Shown one piece after another: positions 8,742 to 17,271 of a stretch of 64,000 bases of DNA; positions within the stretch are counted from its first letter, which is position 1; each line of letters starts with the position of its first letter. The notes below the pieces were generated by a model. It was not told the origin of the DNA. It saw only the letters and a list, made by a program, of their open reading frames with translations, and made no database searches. The DNA lies in the NCBI RefSeq assembly GCF_001613265.1, contig NZ_BDCA01000005.1:248001-312000 (forward strand). Reading direction: 5' to 3'. A program made the translations under genes and the position numbers. The stretch is from Nocardia vermiculata NBRC 100427. Lineage in GTDB: Bacteria > Actinomycetota > Actinomycetes > Mycobacteriales > Mycobacteriaceae.

Positions 8742-10661
8742 GTGTTGGACAACGGTGACGTATTTGCCGGCTTCACCGTGCAGCGTCTGCTCGGGCAGGG
8801 GGGGATGGGGTCGGTGTATCTGGCGCGGCATCCACGCCTGCCCCGGTTGACCGCGCTGAAGCTGCTGAACCGGGAGCTCTACACCGACGCCGAGATCCGG
8901 GCCCGTTTCGAACGCGAGGCGGATCTGTGTGCCCAGCTCGACCATCCGGGCATCGTCGCCGTCTACGACCGCGGCGTGGAGGACGACCAGCTGTGGATCT
9001 GCATGCAGTACGTCGACGGGATCGACGCCGCCACCGTCGATCCGCGGACCCTGCCGGTGGAACGTGCCGTGCAGATCATCGAGGGCGTCGCCGACGCCCT
9101 GGACTATGCACACGGCAACGGTGTCATGCATCGAGATGTGAAGCCCGCCAACATTCTGCTGGCCCGCGCGGTCGATGGGAAGGGCGAGCGGGTGTTCCTC
9201 ACCGATTTCGGTATCGCCCGCCTGCGTGAGGATTCCACCCATCTGACCCAGGCCGGGATGTTCACCGCCACCCTCGCCTACGCCTCACCGGAGCAGATGA
9301 CCGGCGCCGAACTGGATCACCGCTCCGACCAGTATTCCCTGGCCTGCGCGCTGTATTGGCTGCTCACCGGCACCGGGCCGTTCGACTCCGAACACCCCAC
9401 CGAGGTGATCCGCGGACATCTGCAACTGCCGGTCCCACCCGCGAGCGCCCGCCGCGCGGGGCTGTCCCGGGCGATGGATGCGGTGATCGCCCGCGCGATG
9501 GCCAAGCGGTCGGTCGAACGATTCGGCAGCTGCCGGGAATTCGCGGCCGCGGCGCGCGCGGCACTGAGCGCTCCCGCAGCGGGGCAGAACGGATTCCCCG
9601 GGGCGCCGGTACCGACTACCGCTGCGCCACCGCAATTTCCACCGGCGCCGGTCGTCGCCGGGACCTCCGCCGGGCCGGCAGCGGCGCCGGCACCTCCGGG
9701 GTATCCGGCAGCCCCGGCCACAACGTCCGGGCCGGCCGGCTACCCGTCCGATCCGACGGCCGGGCCGGGCTATGGCTCCCCGACCGGCAGCGGTGTGGCC
9801 TACGGGACCGGTGCGCCGGGAACCCCGTACTCGGCCGCGTTACCGGATGCCGGGTACGGTGCGACTTCCGCACCTCCCATGGGGTATGGCTCGACCGCGC
9901 CCGGTCACTTCGGCCCGACCGCACCCGGCAACTACGGGCCCACCACCCCGGGTAACTATGGTCCCGCAGCGCCGGGCCGGCCGTCGTACGGCCCGGGGGC
10001 ACCGGTCGCTGGCTTTCCCCAGCCGCGTAAGCGCTCCACCGGTGTGGTGGTGGGCATCGTCCTCGCGGTGCTGCTCCTGGTGGCTGTGGTCGCCGTGGCC
10101 GTGTTCGCCGTGGTGGACAGCGACAGCGACGCTGCCGACGCCGCGGATCACCGGGGTAGTGCTTCGCATGCCGACGCCATGCAGTCCACGTTCCCGCAGT
10201 TGGTGAAGCCGTCGGCGGCCGGGGGCAGCCTGGGCGACGGATACGACGGCCAGTCCTGTTTCCGTGAGACCGACACCTCGGCCCTGCGGGCCCCCGGACA
10301 GACCGCCGACCTGAAACTCGGGAACTGGACCGAGGCGTGGGACTGCTGGGGTGCGGTGGACAAACCCGAATACGCGGTCCTGGCCTACAAATCGTCGTCC
10401 GAGGTGAGCAGTGCGATCGCGGCACTGCCGGCCAACACGGCGCAATCGGGGACCAGCGCCGACGGTGTCGCCTACCGCAGTCACCTGTGGCGGACCCAGG
10501 AATCCGCGGTGCCCAACGAGTTCTGGAACGTCATCGAATTCACCGACTCCTCGCGCGCAACGTATCTGATCGTCGCGCACAACGAGTACTGGACGAGCCT
10601 GGACAGTGGCAAGACCTATCCCGAGTTCGACTCCTGGTGTCGCGGACTGCCGCTGGCGTGA
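8742..10661 (+). CDS. Transmembrane Ser/Thr protein kinase with Pro/Gly-rich linker
   Basis: A 639-residue eukaryotic-type kinase. GTG 8742 follows a GGAAGGGGGAA ribosome site. The kinase domain (about 10-275) has the glycine loop LGQGGMGSVYLARH, Lys40 in TALKLL, catalytic HRD at 130-132 (MHRDVKPAN), DFG at 155-157 and the ASPEQ peptide. Residues 285-430 are Ala/Pro/Gly-rich with repeats of the type PGNYGPTTPG. One membrane helix lies at about 434-457 and an extracellular domain of roughly 180 residues follows; it contains no PASTA repeat. This layout resembles mycobacterial PknF/PknI-like kinases. The ligand and substrates are unknown. The start lies 50 bases after the response regulator, so co-transcription is possible. 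Confidence 0.93.
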   Translation: MLDNGDVFAGFTVQRLLGQGGMGSVYLARHPRLPRLTALKLLNRELYTDAEIRARFEREADLCAQLDHPGIVAVYDRGVEDDQLWICMQYVDGIDAATVDPRTLPVERAVQIIEGVADALDYAHGNGVMHRDVKPANILLARAVDGKGERVFLTDFGIARLREDSTHLTQAGMFTATLAYASPEQMTGAELDHRSDQYSLACALYWLLTGTGPFDSEHPTEVIRGHLQLPVPPASARRAGLSRAMDAVIARAMAKRSVERFGSCREFAAAARAALSAPAAGQNGFPGAPVPTTAAPPQFPPAPVVAGTSAGPAAAPAPPGYPAAPATTSGPAGYPSDPTAGPGYGSPTGSGVAYGTGAPGTPYSAALPDAGYGATSAPPMGYGSTAPGHFGPTAPGNYGPTTPGNYGPAAPGRPSYGPGAPVAGFPQPRKRSTGVVVGIVLAVLLLVAVVAVAVFAVVDSDSDAADAADHRGSASHADAMQSTFPQLVKPSAAGGSLGDGYDGQSCFRETDTSALRAPGQTADLKLGNWTEAWDCWGAVDKPEYAVLAYKSSSEVSSAIAALPANTAQSGTSADGVAYRSHLWRTQESAVPNEFWNVIEFTDSSRATYLIVAHNEYWTSLDSGKTYPEFDSWCRGLPLA

Positions 10662-10680
10662 GCCTGCGCGTCCGGCACTC

Positions 10681-11715
10681 TCACCCGAAGAAGGCCGCCG
10701 CCTCGGCGTGCCGGTCCGTCGGCACCAGCTTGAGCTGTTTGGTGGCTTCGGCGAGGGGCACCAGGCCGATCTCGGTGCCACGCAGCGTCACCATCTGCCC
10801 GAAGTGGCCCGAGTGCACCGCCTCGGCGGCGTGCAGGCCGAAGCGGGTGGCCAGCACCCGGTCGTAGGCGGTGGGTTTACCGCCGCGCTGCACATGGCCC
10901 AGCACCGTGGTGCGCACCTCCTTACCGATACGGCGTTCGATCTCCACCCCGAGCTGATGGGCCACTCCGGTGAAGCGCTCGTGCCCGTATTCGTCGACAC
11001 CGCCTTCACGCAGGTGGAACGACTCCTGCTCGGCGGGTTTCGCGCCCTCGGCGACCACCAGGATGAAATGCGAATCGCCACGCTGGAAGCGGCGTTTGAT
11101 CATGGTACACACCTCGTCGACGTCGAAGGGCACCTCGGGCAGCAGGGTCAGATGCGCGCCGGAGGCGATTCCGGAGTTCATCGCGATCCAGCCGGCGTGG
11201 CGGCCCATCACCTCGACCAGCATGACGCGCTGATGTGATTCGGCGGTGGTGTGTAGCCGGTCGATGGCATCGGTGGCGATGGTGACGGCGGTGTCGTGCC
11301 CGAAAGTGGTGTCGGTGCAGTCGATATCGTTGTCGATCGTCTTGGGCACACCCACCACGGGCACACCTTCCTCGGACAGCCAGTGCGCGGCGGTGAGTGT
11401 GCCCTCGCCTCCGATCGGGATCAGCGCATCGATGCCGTTGTCGTCGAGGGTGCGTTTCACCCGCCCCAGGCCCTCGCGCAGCACCTCCGGATTGGTCCGG
11501 GCGGTACCGAGGATGGTGCCGCCCTTGGTGAGGATGCGGTCGGTGCGGTCGTCGTTGTGGATATGGATCTTGCGGTCCTCGAGCAGCCCGCGCCAACCAT
11601 CCTGAAACCCGACGATCGCGTCGCCGTAGCGGCCGTTCGCCGTGCGAACAACCGCTCGGATCACCGCGTTCAAGCCTGGGCAGTCTCCGCCTCCGGTCAA
11701 GACTCCGATGCGCAT
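10681..11715 (-). CDS. pfkA: 6-phosphofructokinase
   Basis: A 344-residue PfkA, the usual length. It phosphorylates fructose 6-phosphate in glycolysis. Visible motifs are GGGDCPGLN (8-16), GGEGT (102-106) and PKTIDND (124-130) with catalytic Asp128, then MGRHAGWIA. The position that is Gly in ATP enzymes and Asp in pyrophosphate enzymes is Gly here (GGEGT), while the PKTIDND lysine is the residue found in pyrophosphate enzymes; this mixed pattern is typical of actinobacterial ATP-PFKs such as the Streptomyces enzyme. The gene stands alone, convergent with the preceding kinase gene, and lies between gatCA and gatB as in mycobacteria. Confidence 0.96.
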   Translation of the reverse strand: MRIGVLTGGGDCPGLNAVIRAVVRTANGRYGDAIVGFQDGWRGLLEDRKIHIHNDDRTDRILTKGGTILGTARTNPEVLREGLGRVKRTLDDNGIDALIPIGGEGTLTAAHWLSEEGVPVVGVPKTIDNDIDCTDTTFGHDTAVTIATDAIDRLHTTAESHQRVMLVEVMGRHAGWIAMNSGIASGAHLTLLPEVPFDVDEVCTMIKRRFQRGDSHFILVVAEGAKPAEQESFHLREGGVDEYGHERFTGVAHQLGVEIERRIGKEVRTTVLGHVQRGGKPTAYDRVLATRFGLHAAEAVHSGHFGQMVTLRGTEIGLVPLAEATKQLKLVPTDRHAEAAAFFG

Positions 11716-11801
11716 GCCGCCATCTTGCCCCGCCGGGCCTCGTCCCGCAGCCTCGCCCCCGTCAACTTTCGGTTACAGCAACCGCCGAGCACGGATACCG
11801 G

Positions 11802-12704
11802 TCACTGCCCGGCGGGGCACCGACCGGCGGGGAGATCGTCGCGATGCTTGGTGAGCAGGTCGGTCATCCGGTTGAGAATCTGGACACCGTCGTCGAAGGT
11901 TCCGGAACTCGCCTGTGCGGCAATCGCGATCGCGACCTCGCCGCGGGCCGTGGGGAGCAGGCCGAACTGACGCACCAGATAGTTCCCCTGCGGATCCGGG
12001 CCCCAGCCGCCCTTGAAGCGTGCGTCGCCGAGCCGTCCGAGCCCCCATTGCTGGCCCCACACCACCTGACCCATCAGCGCGGTGACGGTATCGGAATCGG
12101 GCAGGCACGGCAGCCGGGACGCCCAGCGCACCTGGTCGCTCAGCGACCAGTCGGCCTGCCCGAAGGCGGAATATTGGGAGCGGGGCGGGGTCGCGGGCAC
12201 GGTGGTGCGCTCGTCACCGCCTTCCCGCAGTACTGCCTGCACCGCGTGGGCGGCCTGGTCCGGAGTGCCCAATTGCTGCCACAGCCCGTCGGCGGCGAGG
12301 TTGTCGGATTCGGTGAGCGCGGCCGTCATCTGATATGTGCGAGTGTTGCCATTGGTCCGCAGCACGGCGAGTGCCAGCGGAGCTTTCATCGTCGACCAGG
12401 CCGGACCGGGGCTCCACTCGCCCATATCCGCGGCGCCCCGCCCACCGACGGCCATGATCGACATCGAGGCCCGGCCGCCGAGGCTCGGCTGCAGTTCCGC
12501 GAAATCTGCGGCCAGCGAGCCGGGCAGTGCGAACGGGGTCGCCCGGACGGTCGTCTCGGCCGGCGGGGCCTCGGTGGTGGTCGTGGGCTGGCTGGGTGTG
12601 CTGGACGAGCATGCGGCCGTTGCGAGTAACAAGCCGGCGCCGAGTGCGGAGAGCGTGCGGCGAAGCGCCGGACGCCGATATGCCGACCGCAATGGTCTGT
12701 ACAC
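11802..12704 (-). CDS. Class A beta-lactamase-fold lipoprotein, copy 1
   Basis: A 300-residue secreted protein. GTG 12704 is preferred because GGAGG lies seven bases upstream. The N-terminus is basic then hydrophobic and ends in a lipobox-like LLATAACSSS, followed by a Thr/Pro-rich tether. The serine-hydrolase core shows WSTMKAPLAL (SxxK), ESDNLAADGLW (SDN) and FKGGWGPD (in the place of KTG). The fold is shared by class A beta-lactamases and penicillin-binding-like enzymes, but the KGG variant leaves the activity open. It is a paralogue of the adjacent gene at 12822-13748, with the same motif spacing and the conserved phrases WSLSDQVRWASRLPCL and RQFGLLPT. Confidence 0.82.
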   Translation of the reverse strand: MYRPLRSAYRRPALRRTLSALGAGLLLATAACSSSTPSQPTTTTEAPPAETTVRATPFALPGSLAADFAELQPSLGGRASMSIMAVGGRGAADMGEWSPGPAWSTMKAPLALAVLRTNGNTRTYQMTAALTESDNLAADGLWQQLGTPDQAAHAVQAVLREGGDERTTVPATPPRSQYSAFGQADWSLSDQVRWASRLPCLPDSDTVTALMGQVVWGQQWGLGRLGDARFKGGWGPDPQGNYLVRQFGLLPTARGEVAIAIAAQASSGTFDDGVQILNRMTDLLTKHRDDLPAGRCPAGQ

Positions 12705-12821
12705 CGTTCTACCTCCACATCCCGGGCGGTCCGACACGGCACCACCCTCGATCGAGGCATTCTGTGCCGTACCGGTCAGCGGGTCAAATGCGGCACCGGG
12801 ACCGGTGTATATGCGTCGCGG

Positions 12822-13748
12822 CTATGGTCTGCATTCCCCGCCGTGCAACTCGTGCACATGCCGGGCCACGACGGCCGCCATCCGGTCCATCATCGTGATC
12901 GCGTCGTCGTAGTCCCCCGAATCCGGATGGGCGGCAAGCGCTATCGCCAGCCCGCCGGACCAGGTGGGGATGATTCCGAACTGTCGCAGCAGATAGGCGC
13001 CGGTATCGTCGTCGGGTCCCCAGCCACCCTTGAATTCGGCTCCGACGAACGATCCCAGCCCCCAGCGCTGCTCGTCGGTGATCCGGCGCATCAACCCCAG
13101 TACCCGCGAGGCCTGCTGCAGGCACGGTAGCCGCGATGCGAACTCCACCTGATCACCGAGGCTCCACTGCGTGGCCCCGAAGACCATGGGATGGTCGATG
13201 GTCGCGGCGGAGTCCGGATTGTGTCGGTCGGCGACATCGGTGGTGGTGTCACCGGCCTCGCGTAGCACGGCCTCGACCGCCTCGGCGGCGGGCTTGCCGC
13301 CGCCCAACGAGATCCAGAGCGCCTGCGCGGCATCGTTGTCGGATTCGGTGATCGCCGCCGTCGCCAGGTCGGCCTGGCCCACCGGATCACGCCGCAGCGC
13401 TGCCAGCGCCAACGGCACCTTGATCGTCGACCACGCCACCCCGGCGTGCCAATCACCCAGGGTGACGGCCCGGTCGCCGCCCACCGCCATCACGGCCAGG
13501 CCCATCTGCCCGGGAAACTCGGACCGCAACTGCGCGAAATCAGCCGCCAGGCCGCTGGGTACGGCCGCGACCGGACTGGGCGTGGACGGCAGCTGGGGCC
13601 GGTGCGCCATGTCCGTCGCAGGCCGCGGCCGGGCCGGCTCCGGGGCGATCACCGCACCGTGCGCCGCGCACGCCGAAACCAGAAATGCCATACCTGCCAA
13701 GAACAACCGCCGACCCCGGTGCCTGTTGGGCGAAGGGTCAATAGACAT
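12822..13748 (-). CDS. Class A beta-lactamase-fold lipoprotein, copy 2
   Basis: A 308-residue lipoprotein and tandem paralogue of the next gene. The start ATG 13748 gives MSIDPSPNRHRGRR, then a hydrophobic stretch with a canonical lipobox LVSAC. The catalytic pattern is WSTIKVPLAL (SxxK), ESDNDAAQALW (SDN) and FKGGWGPDDD. Its first 11 bases overlap the 3' end of the upstream Ser/Thr kinase gene, and no strong ribosome site is visible, so translation is probably coupled to that kinase. This couples a sensor kinase with an extracytoplasmic hydrolase; a role in cell-wall or beta-lactam response is inference. Confidence 0.82.
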   Translation of the reverse strand: MSIDPSPNRHRGRRLFLAGMAFLVSACAAHGAVIAPEPARPRPATDMAHRPQLPSTPSPVAAVPSGLAADFAQLRSEFPGQMGLAVMAVGGDRAVTLGDWHAGVAWSTIKVPLALAALRRDPVGQADLATAAITESDNDAAQALWISLGGGKPAAEAVEAVLREAGDTTTDVADRHNPDSAATIDHPMVFGATQWSLGDQVEFASRLPCLQQASRVLGLMRRITDEQRWGLGSFVGAEFKGGWGPDDDTGAYLLRQFGIIPTWSGGLAIALAAHPDSGDYDDAITMMDRMAAVVARHVHELHGGECRP

Positions 13749-16506
13749 AGACGACCGCGTTGTCACCGCCCGAACAGGTGACGACACGGTTGTCACTGGT
13801 GCAGGTCATAGGGTACGACTGGCCGGTCACCGGGCTCACCGCGACGATCGAGGTGGTGGCCTGGGGGCTGGCCGCGTTGGTCGCGCCGCTCGATTCGGCC
13901 GCCTGCGCATAGGCCTCGCGTACCGCCTCGGCGAAGCCGCACGAGGTGACCGACGAGCCGGTGGCCGTCTTACCGAAGGAGTCCTCGACTCCCGAGCTCT
14001 GCGAACACGGGCTGGCACCGACGGGCAGTGCCGCCGTGGTGCTCGTGGTGCTGGTCGCACTGGTGGTGCTCGTGGTCGAGCCGGTCGGCGCGGTGCTCGT
14101 GGTGGGTGCGGCGGCACCGGCATTCGGCTGCTGGGCGGTCACGGCCGGTTGGGCCGGGGAGGCGATGCTGTCGCTGGTGTCGCTGTCGGAGGAACCCAGC
14201 AACTGCCAAGCTACCGCCACGATTCCCGCCAGGATGGCGGCGCCGAGCGCGCCCAGCACGATCGGTACCGCGACCGACCGCTGCCGCTTCGCGGTCTTGG
14301 TCTTGGTCCTGCCGCGTTCGGTGGAGCTGAACGCGAAACCCTCGTCCCGGACCGAGTCGTCGTCCGGATCGTCACCGTAGCGGTCGTCGTGATAGTCCTC
14401 GTCGGCGAAGTCTTCGTCCGCGTAGTCCTGATCGGAGTACTCCCCGGCGCCGCGGTAATCCGAGTCGTCCTCGTCATCGCGGTAGTCCTCGTCGTCGAAA
14501 CCGCGCACGCCGCTGCCCGTACCGAACTCGCTGATATCCAGTAGTTCGGTAGCAGAAGCAGCACCGGCGGGTGCGTGCTCGCCGGTGGCGTGGCTGAACT
14601 GCGAGATGTCCAGGAACTCGGTCGCGCCCTCGGCAGCCGCCCCGGACTCGTCGTCGATGCGGATGGGATCCAGGAGCTGAGTGGGCGCGTCGTTGGCATC
14701 GGCCGGATCGGCCTGCCGGTAGTCGCTGTCCTCGTCGTCCGGCCGCATGGCCGCGGCGGCCGGTTCGGCTGCCTCGACCGACTCGGTCCGCGCGGAGGCG
14801 TCGGTTGCGGGCGTGGTGTGGAACTGCGAGGGATCCAGATACTGGGTGCGCGGATCGCTGTCCGCCCGGGCCGGCTGTTCTGCGGCACCGGCACCCGACG
14901 ACGCATCGGCAGTCGACGCGGTACCGGCGACAGCCGCTGCGCCGGCAACGGCTGCGGTACCACCGACCGCCGCCGCGCCGCCCGCCGCCGCACCACCGGC
15001 GGCCGGAGCGGCCGCTGCCGGTGGCTGCGCCGCCGAGGGGTGCTCGGCGGTAGTGCCGCGCTCGTCGTCGGTGCGGTGGGGTCGGCTGACCGCCGGTGGC
15101 GGTGTGCTGACCGCCGGGTGGGGTGTGCGCAGCGGCAAACTCGGTGCCGCGGGAGCGGGCGGTGTGCCCTCGCCGGGCAGCGGCGTGTAGTTGAACTCGC
15201 CCGGCCGGACCAGTGTCGGGTCGTTGGGGCGGATCACCGGCAGATCACCGGAGGTATCGCGTTCGTCCCCACTCTGTGGCGTGATGATCCGCAGCGTGCC
15301 GGTGGTTTCGTAGCCCCGTGAGGTTGCTGCCGGCGGGCTCGGCTGGGCGGGCCCCTCCGGTGCCTCGGCCTGCGTGGGCGGTTCCGCTTCCGGCCCGGTA
15401 GGGGTGGCATCCGCGGGTGCCGCCTCGTCTGCGGACCCGCTTGCCGCGGGCGCGTATCCACGCGGCTGGAAGCGGGCGGCGATCGTCGGCCCCTCCGGTC
15501 CGAAAGGCTGGAAGGTGGTCGGCTCCGCGGCGCGGAGCAGGTCTTCCTCGCGCGCTGCGGCCGGAACCGCCTGCATCGAGCCGGTATCGGCCGGGCGGTC
15601 GCCGGACAGCAGTTCCGCCCCGAAGATCGTCGAGGTGTTCGCCTCGCCCACAGGCTCCGGCGCGCGACCGCCGTGACCGAGGGCCCGGCGTGCGGCGGCC
15701 AGGAATTGGCCCGCCGTGTGGTACCGGTCGGCGGGGGCCTTGGCCAGCGCGCGCACGATCACCTCGTCGATCGCGGCGGGTACGTCCGAACGCACCGCGC
15801 TGGCGAAGGGCGGAGGGGTGGACAGGTGGCCGCGGATCAGCACGCTGATGCTTTCCGCCGGGAACGGCGGCCGCCCGGTGAGGCATTCGTAGAGCACACA
15901 CGCGAGGGAATAGATATCGGCGCGAGCATTGACCGGGCCGGAGTCGAAGCGCTCCGGTGCCATATAGGTGTAGGAACCGGCGGCGTAGCCGGCGGTGGTC
16001 GTCGCCGCGTTGTCGCTCTCGGAGCGTGCGATACCGAAGTCGGCGAGATATGCGAAATCGGCGGGCGTGACCAGGACGTTGGCCGGTTTCACATCGCGAT
16101 GCACCAGCCCGGCGGCATGCGCGGCATCCAGCGCCGCGGCCACTTGCTCGACGATCGCCACGGCGCGTTCGGGATCAAGTTGCCCCTGGCGGCGCAGCAG
16201 GGTGCGCAGGCTCTCGCCGCGGACCAGCCGCATCTCGATGTAGAGAACGCCGTCGATCGTGCCCCAGTTGTGGATGGGGATGATGTGCGGTTCGTCCAGA
16301 CCTGCCGCGGCCTGGGATTCACGGCGGAAACGACGCTGGTAGCCGGGGTCCTGCGCGAGTTCCTCGGGGAGGACCTTCAGCGCGACGACGCGATCCTTAC
16401 CGGTGTCGAACGCCTCGTACACCTCGCCGGTCCCACCGCGTCCGAGCAGCGAACGCACTTCGTAGGGACCGAACTTGGTGCCGGCCCGGGATCTCGGCAC
16501 TTCCAC
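13738..16506 (-). CDS. Large transmembrane Ser/Thr protein kinase
   Basis: A 922-residue kinase starting at GTG 16506 after a GGAGG site. The kinase domain (12-285) has LGRGGTGEVYEAFD, Lys44, HRD at 136-138 (VHRDVKPANVL) and DFG at 156-158. A very long disordered stretch follows (about 290-740), rich in Ala/Pro/Glu/Asp, with recurring FLDISQF / YLDPSQF / LLDPIRI-like phrases that look like repeated short motifs, and an acidic Asp/Glu/Tyr tract before the membrane. One helix lies at about 746-767, then a Ser/Thr-rich tether and an extracellular domain of about 90 residues with four cysteines (SPCSQ, TSCGF, MTCTS, VTCSG), likely two disulphides. It heads an operon with the lipoprotein genes. 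Confidence 0.92.
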   Translation of the reverse strand: MEVPRSRAGTKFGPYEVRSLLGRGGTGEVYEAFDTGKDRVVALKVLPEELAQDPGYQRRFRRESQAAAGLDEPHIIPIHNWGTIDGVLYIEMRLVRGESLRTLLRRQGQLDPERAVAIVEQVAAALDAAHAAGLVHRDVKPANVLVTPADFAYLADFGIARSESDNAATTTAGYAAGSYTYMAPERFDSGPVNARADIYSLACVLYECLTGRPPFPAESISVLIRGHLSTPPPFASAVRSDVPAAIDEVIVRALAKAPADRYHTAGQFLAAARRALGHGGRAPEPVGEANTSTIFGAELLSGDRPADTGSMQAVPAAAREEDLLRAAEPTTFQPFGPEGPTIAARFQPRGYAPAASGSADEAAPADATPTGPEAEPPTQAEAPEGPAQPSPPAATSRGYETTGTLRIITPQSGDERDTSGDLPVIRPNDPTLVRPGEFNYTPLPGEGTPPAPAAPSLPLRTPHPAVSTPPPAVSRPHRTDDERGTTAEHPSAAQPPAAAAPAAGGAAAGGAAAVGGTAAVAGAAAVAGTASTADASSGAGAAEQPARADSDPRTQYLDPSQFHTTPATDASARTESVEAAEPAAAAMRPDDEDSDYRQADPADANDAPTQLLDPIRIDDESGAAAEGATEFLDISQFSHATGEHAPAGAASATELLDISEFGTGSGVRGFDDEDYRDDEDDSDYRGAGEYSDQDYADEDFADEDYHDDRYGDDPDDDSVRDEGFAFSSTERGRTKTKTAKRQRSVAVPIVLGALGAAILAGIVAVAWQLLGSSDSDTSDSIASPAQPAVTAQQPNAGAAAPTTSTAPTGSTTSTTSATSTTSTTAALPVGASPCSQSSGVEDSFGKTATGSSVTSCGFAEAVREAYAQAAESSGATNAASPQATTSIVAVSPVTGQSYPMTCTSDNRVVTCSGGDNAVVYVY

Positions 16507-16572
16507 CGGTAAACCTCCAACTCCTGGGCAAGGTGGTCGACCGTGCCGGTTGCGAACCGGAGTGCCTGCCCC

Positions 16573-17271
16573 TCAGGGCCCCGATTCTCCGGGTGCGACC
16601 ACGCCGTGGTCAAACGCGAACACAATAGCGGCTGCGCGGTCTCGAAGTCCAAGCTTGCCGAAAATGTGCCCCACATGGGTTTTTACGGTGACTTCGGAGA
16701 TTCCGAGCCGATCGGCTATCTCGGAATTCACTCGTCCGCGGCCGATGAGTGTCAGCACTTCGAGTTCGCGCGCTGTGAGTTCGCCCATCCGTGAGCGGGA
16801 GTCGTCCGGGATGGCGCGGGCGGAGCGGTAGGCCGACAGCACCCGGCCCGTCACCGACGGGTCCAGCCAGGAGCCGCCGTCGGCCACGGTGCGCACCGCC
16901 CGGATCAGATCCTCGGCGGGGGAGTCCTTGAGGATGAACCCGGCGGCGCCGGCCCGCAGCGCGCCCGAGAGCAGATGATCGTCGTCGAAGGTGGTCAGCA
17001 CCAGCACCGGCGGTGCGTCGTCGCGGGTCCGCAGCAGGTGCGTGGCGTCGATCCCGCCGACCCGTTTCATCCGCAGATCCATCAGCACCACGTCGGGGCG
17101 GGAGGTGGCCACGGCCGCCGGGACCTCGTCGCCGTCGCCGCATTCGGTGACCACGAAACCGTCGCGGCGGCGCAGGATGCGGCGTAGTCCGCCGCGTACC
17201 AGTTCCTGGTCGTCGACGACGAGCACGGTGGTCGTCGCGGTGGGCTCGGTCGACGGGGTCGGGGAATTCAC
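16573..17271 (-). CDS. NarL/LuxR family response regulator
   Basis: A 232-residue response regulator. GTG 17271 overlaps the stop of the kinase gene upstream (GTGA at 17268-17271), so the pair is translationally coupled. The receiver has VLVVDDQELVRGGL, phospho-acceptor Asp65 in DVVLMDLRMKRVGG and Lys in FILKDSP; the LuxR helix-turn-helix is LTARELEVLTLIGRGRVNSEIADRLGISEVTVKTHV. It is the partner of the histidine kinase at 17268-18590. It lies 66 bases upstream of the large Ser/Thr kinase start but in a separate unit by spacing. A likely binding site is the palindrome at 18649-18664. Confidence 0.95.
   Translation of the reverse strand: MNSPTPSTEPTATTTVLVVDDQELVRGGLRRILRRRDGFVVTECGDGDEVPAAVATSRPDVVLMDLRMKRVGGIDATHLLRTRDDAPPVLVLTTFDDDHLLSGALRAGAAGFILKDSPAEDLIRAVRTVADGGSWLDPSVTGRVLSAYRSARAIPDDSRSRMGELTARELEVLTLIGRGRVNSEIADRLGISEVTVKTHVGHIFGKLGLRDRAAAIVFAFDHGVVAPGESGP

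Noticed and set aside
9895..9990. Short GC-rich repeats in the first kinase gene
   Set aside because: They encode the Pro/Gly linker (PGNYGP repeats) and are not a CRISPR or independent DNA repeat.
13171..14544. 457-residue plus-strand frame
   Set aside because: Shadow of the lipoprotein and kinase genes on the opposite strand.
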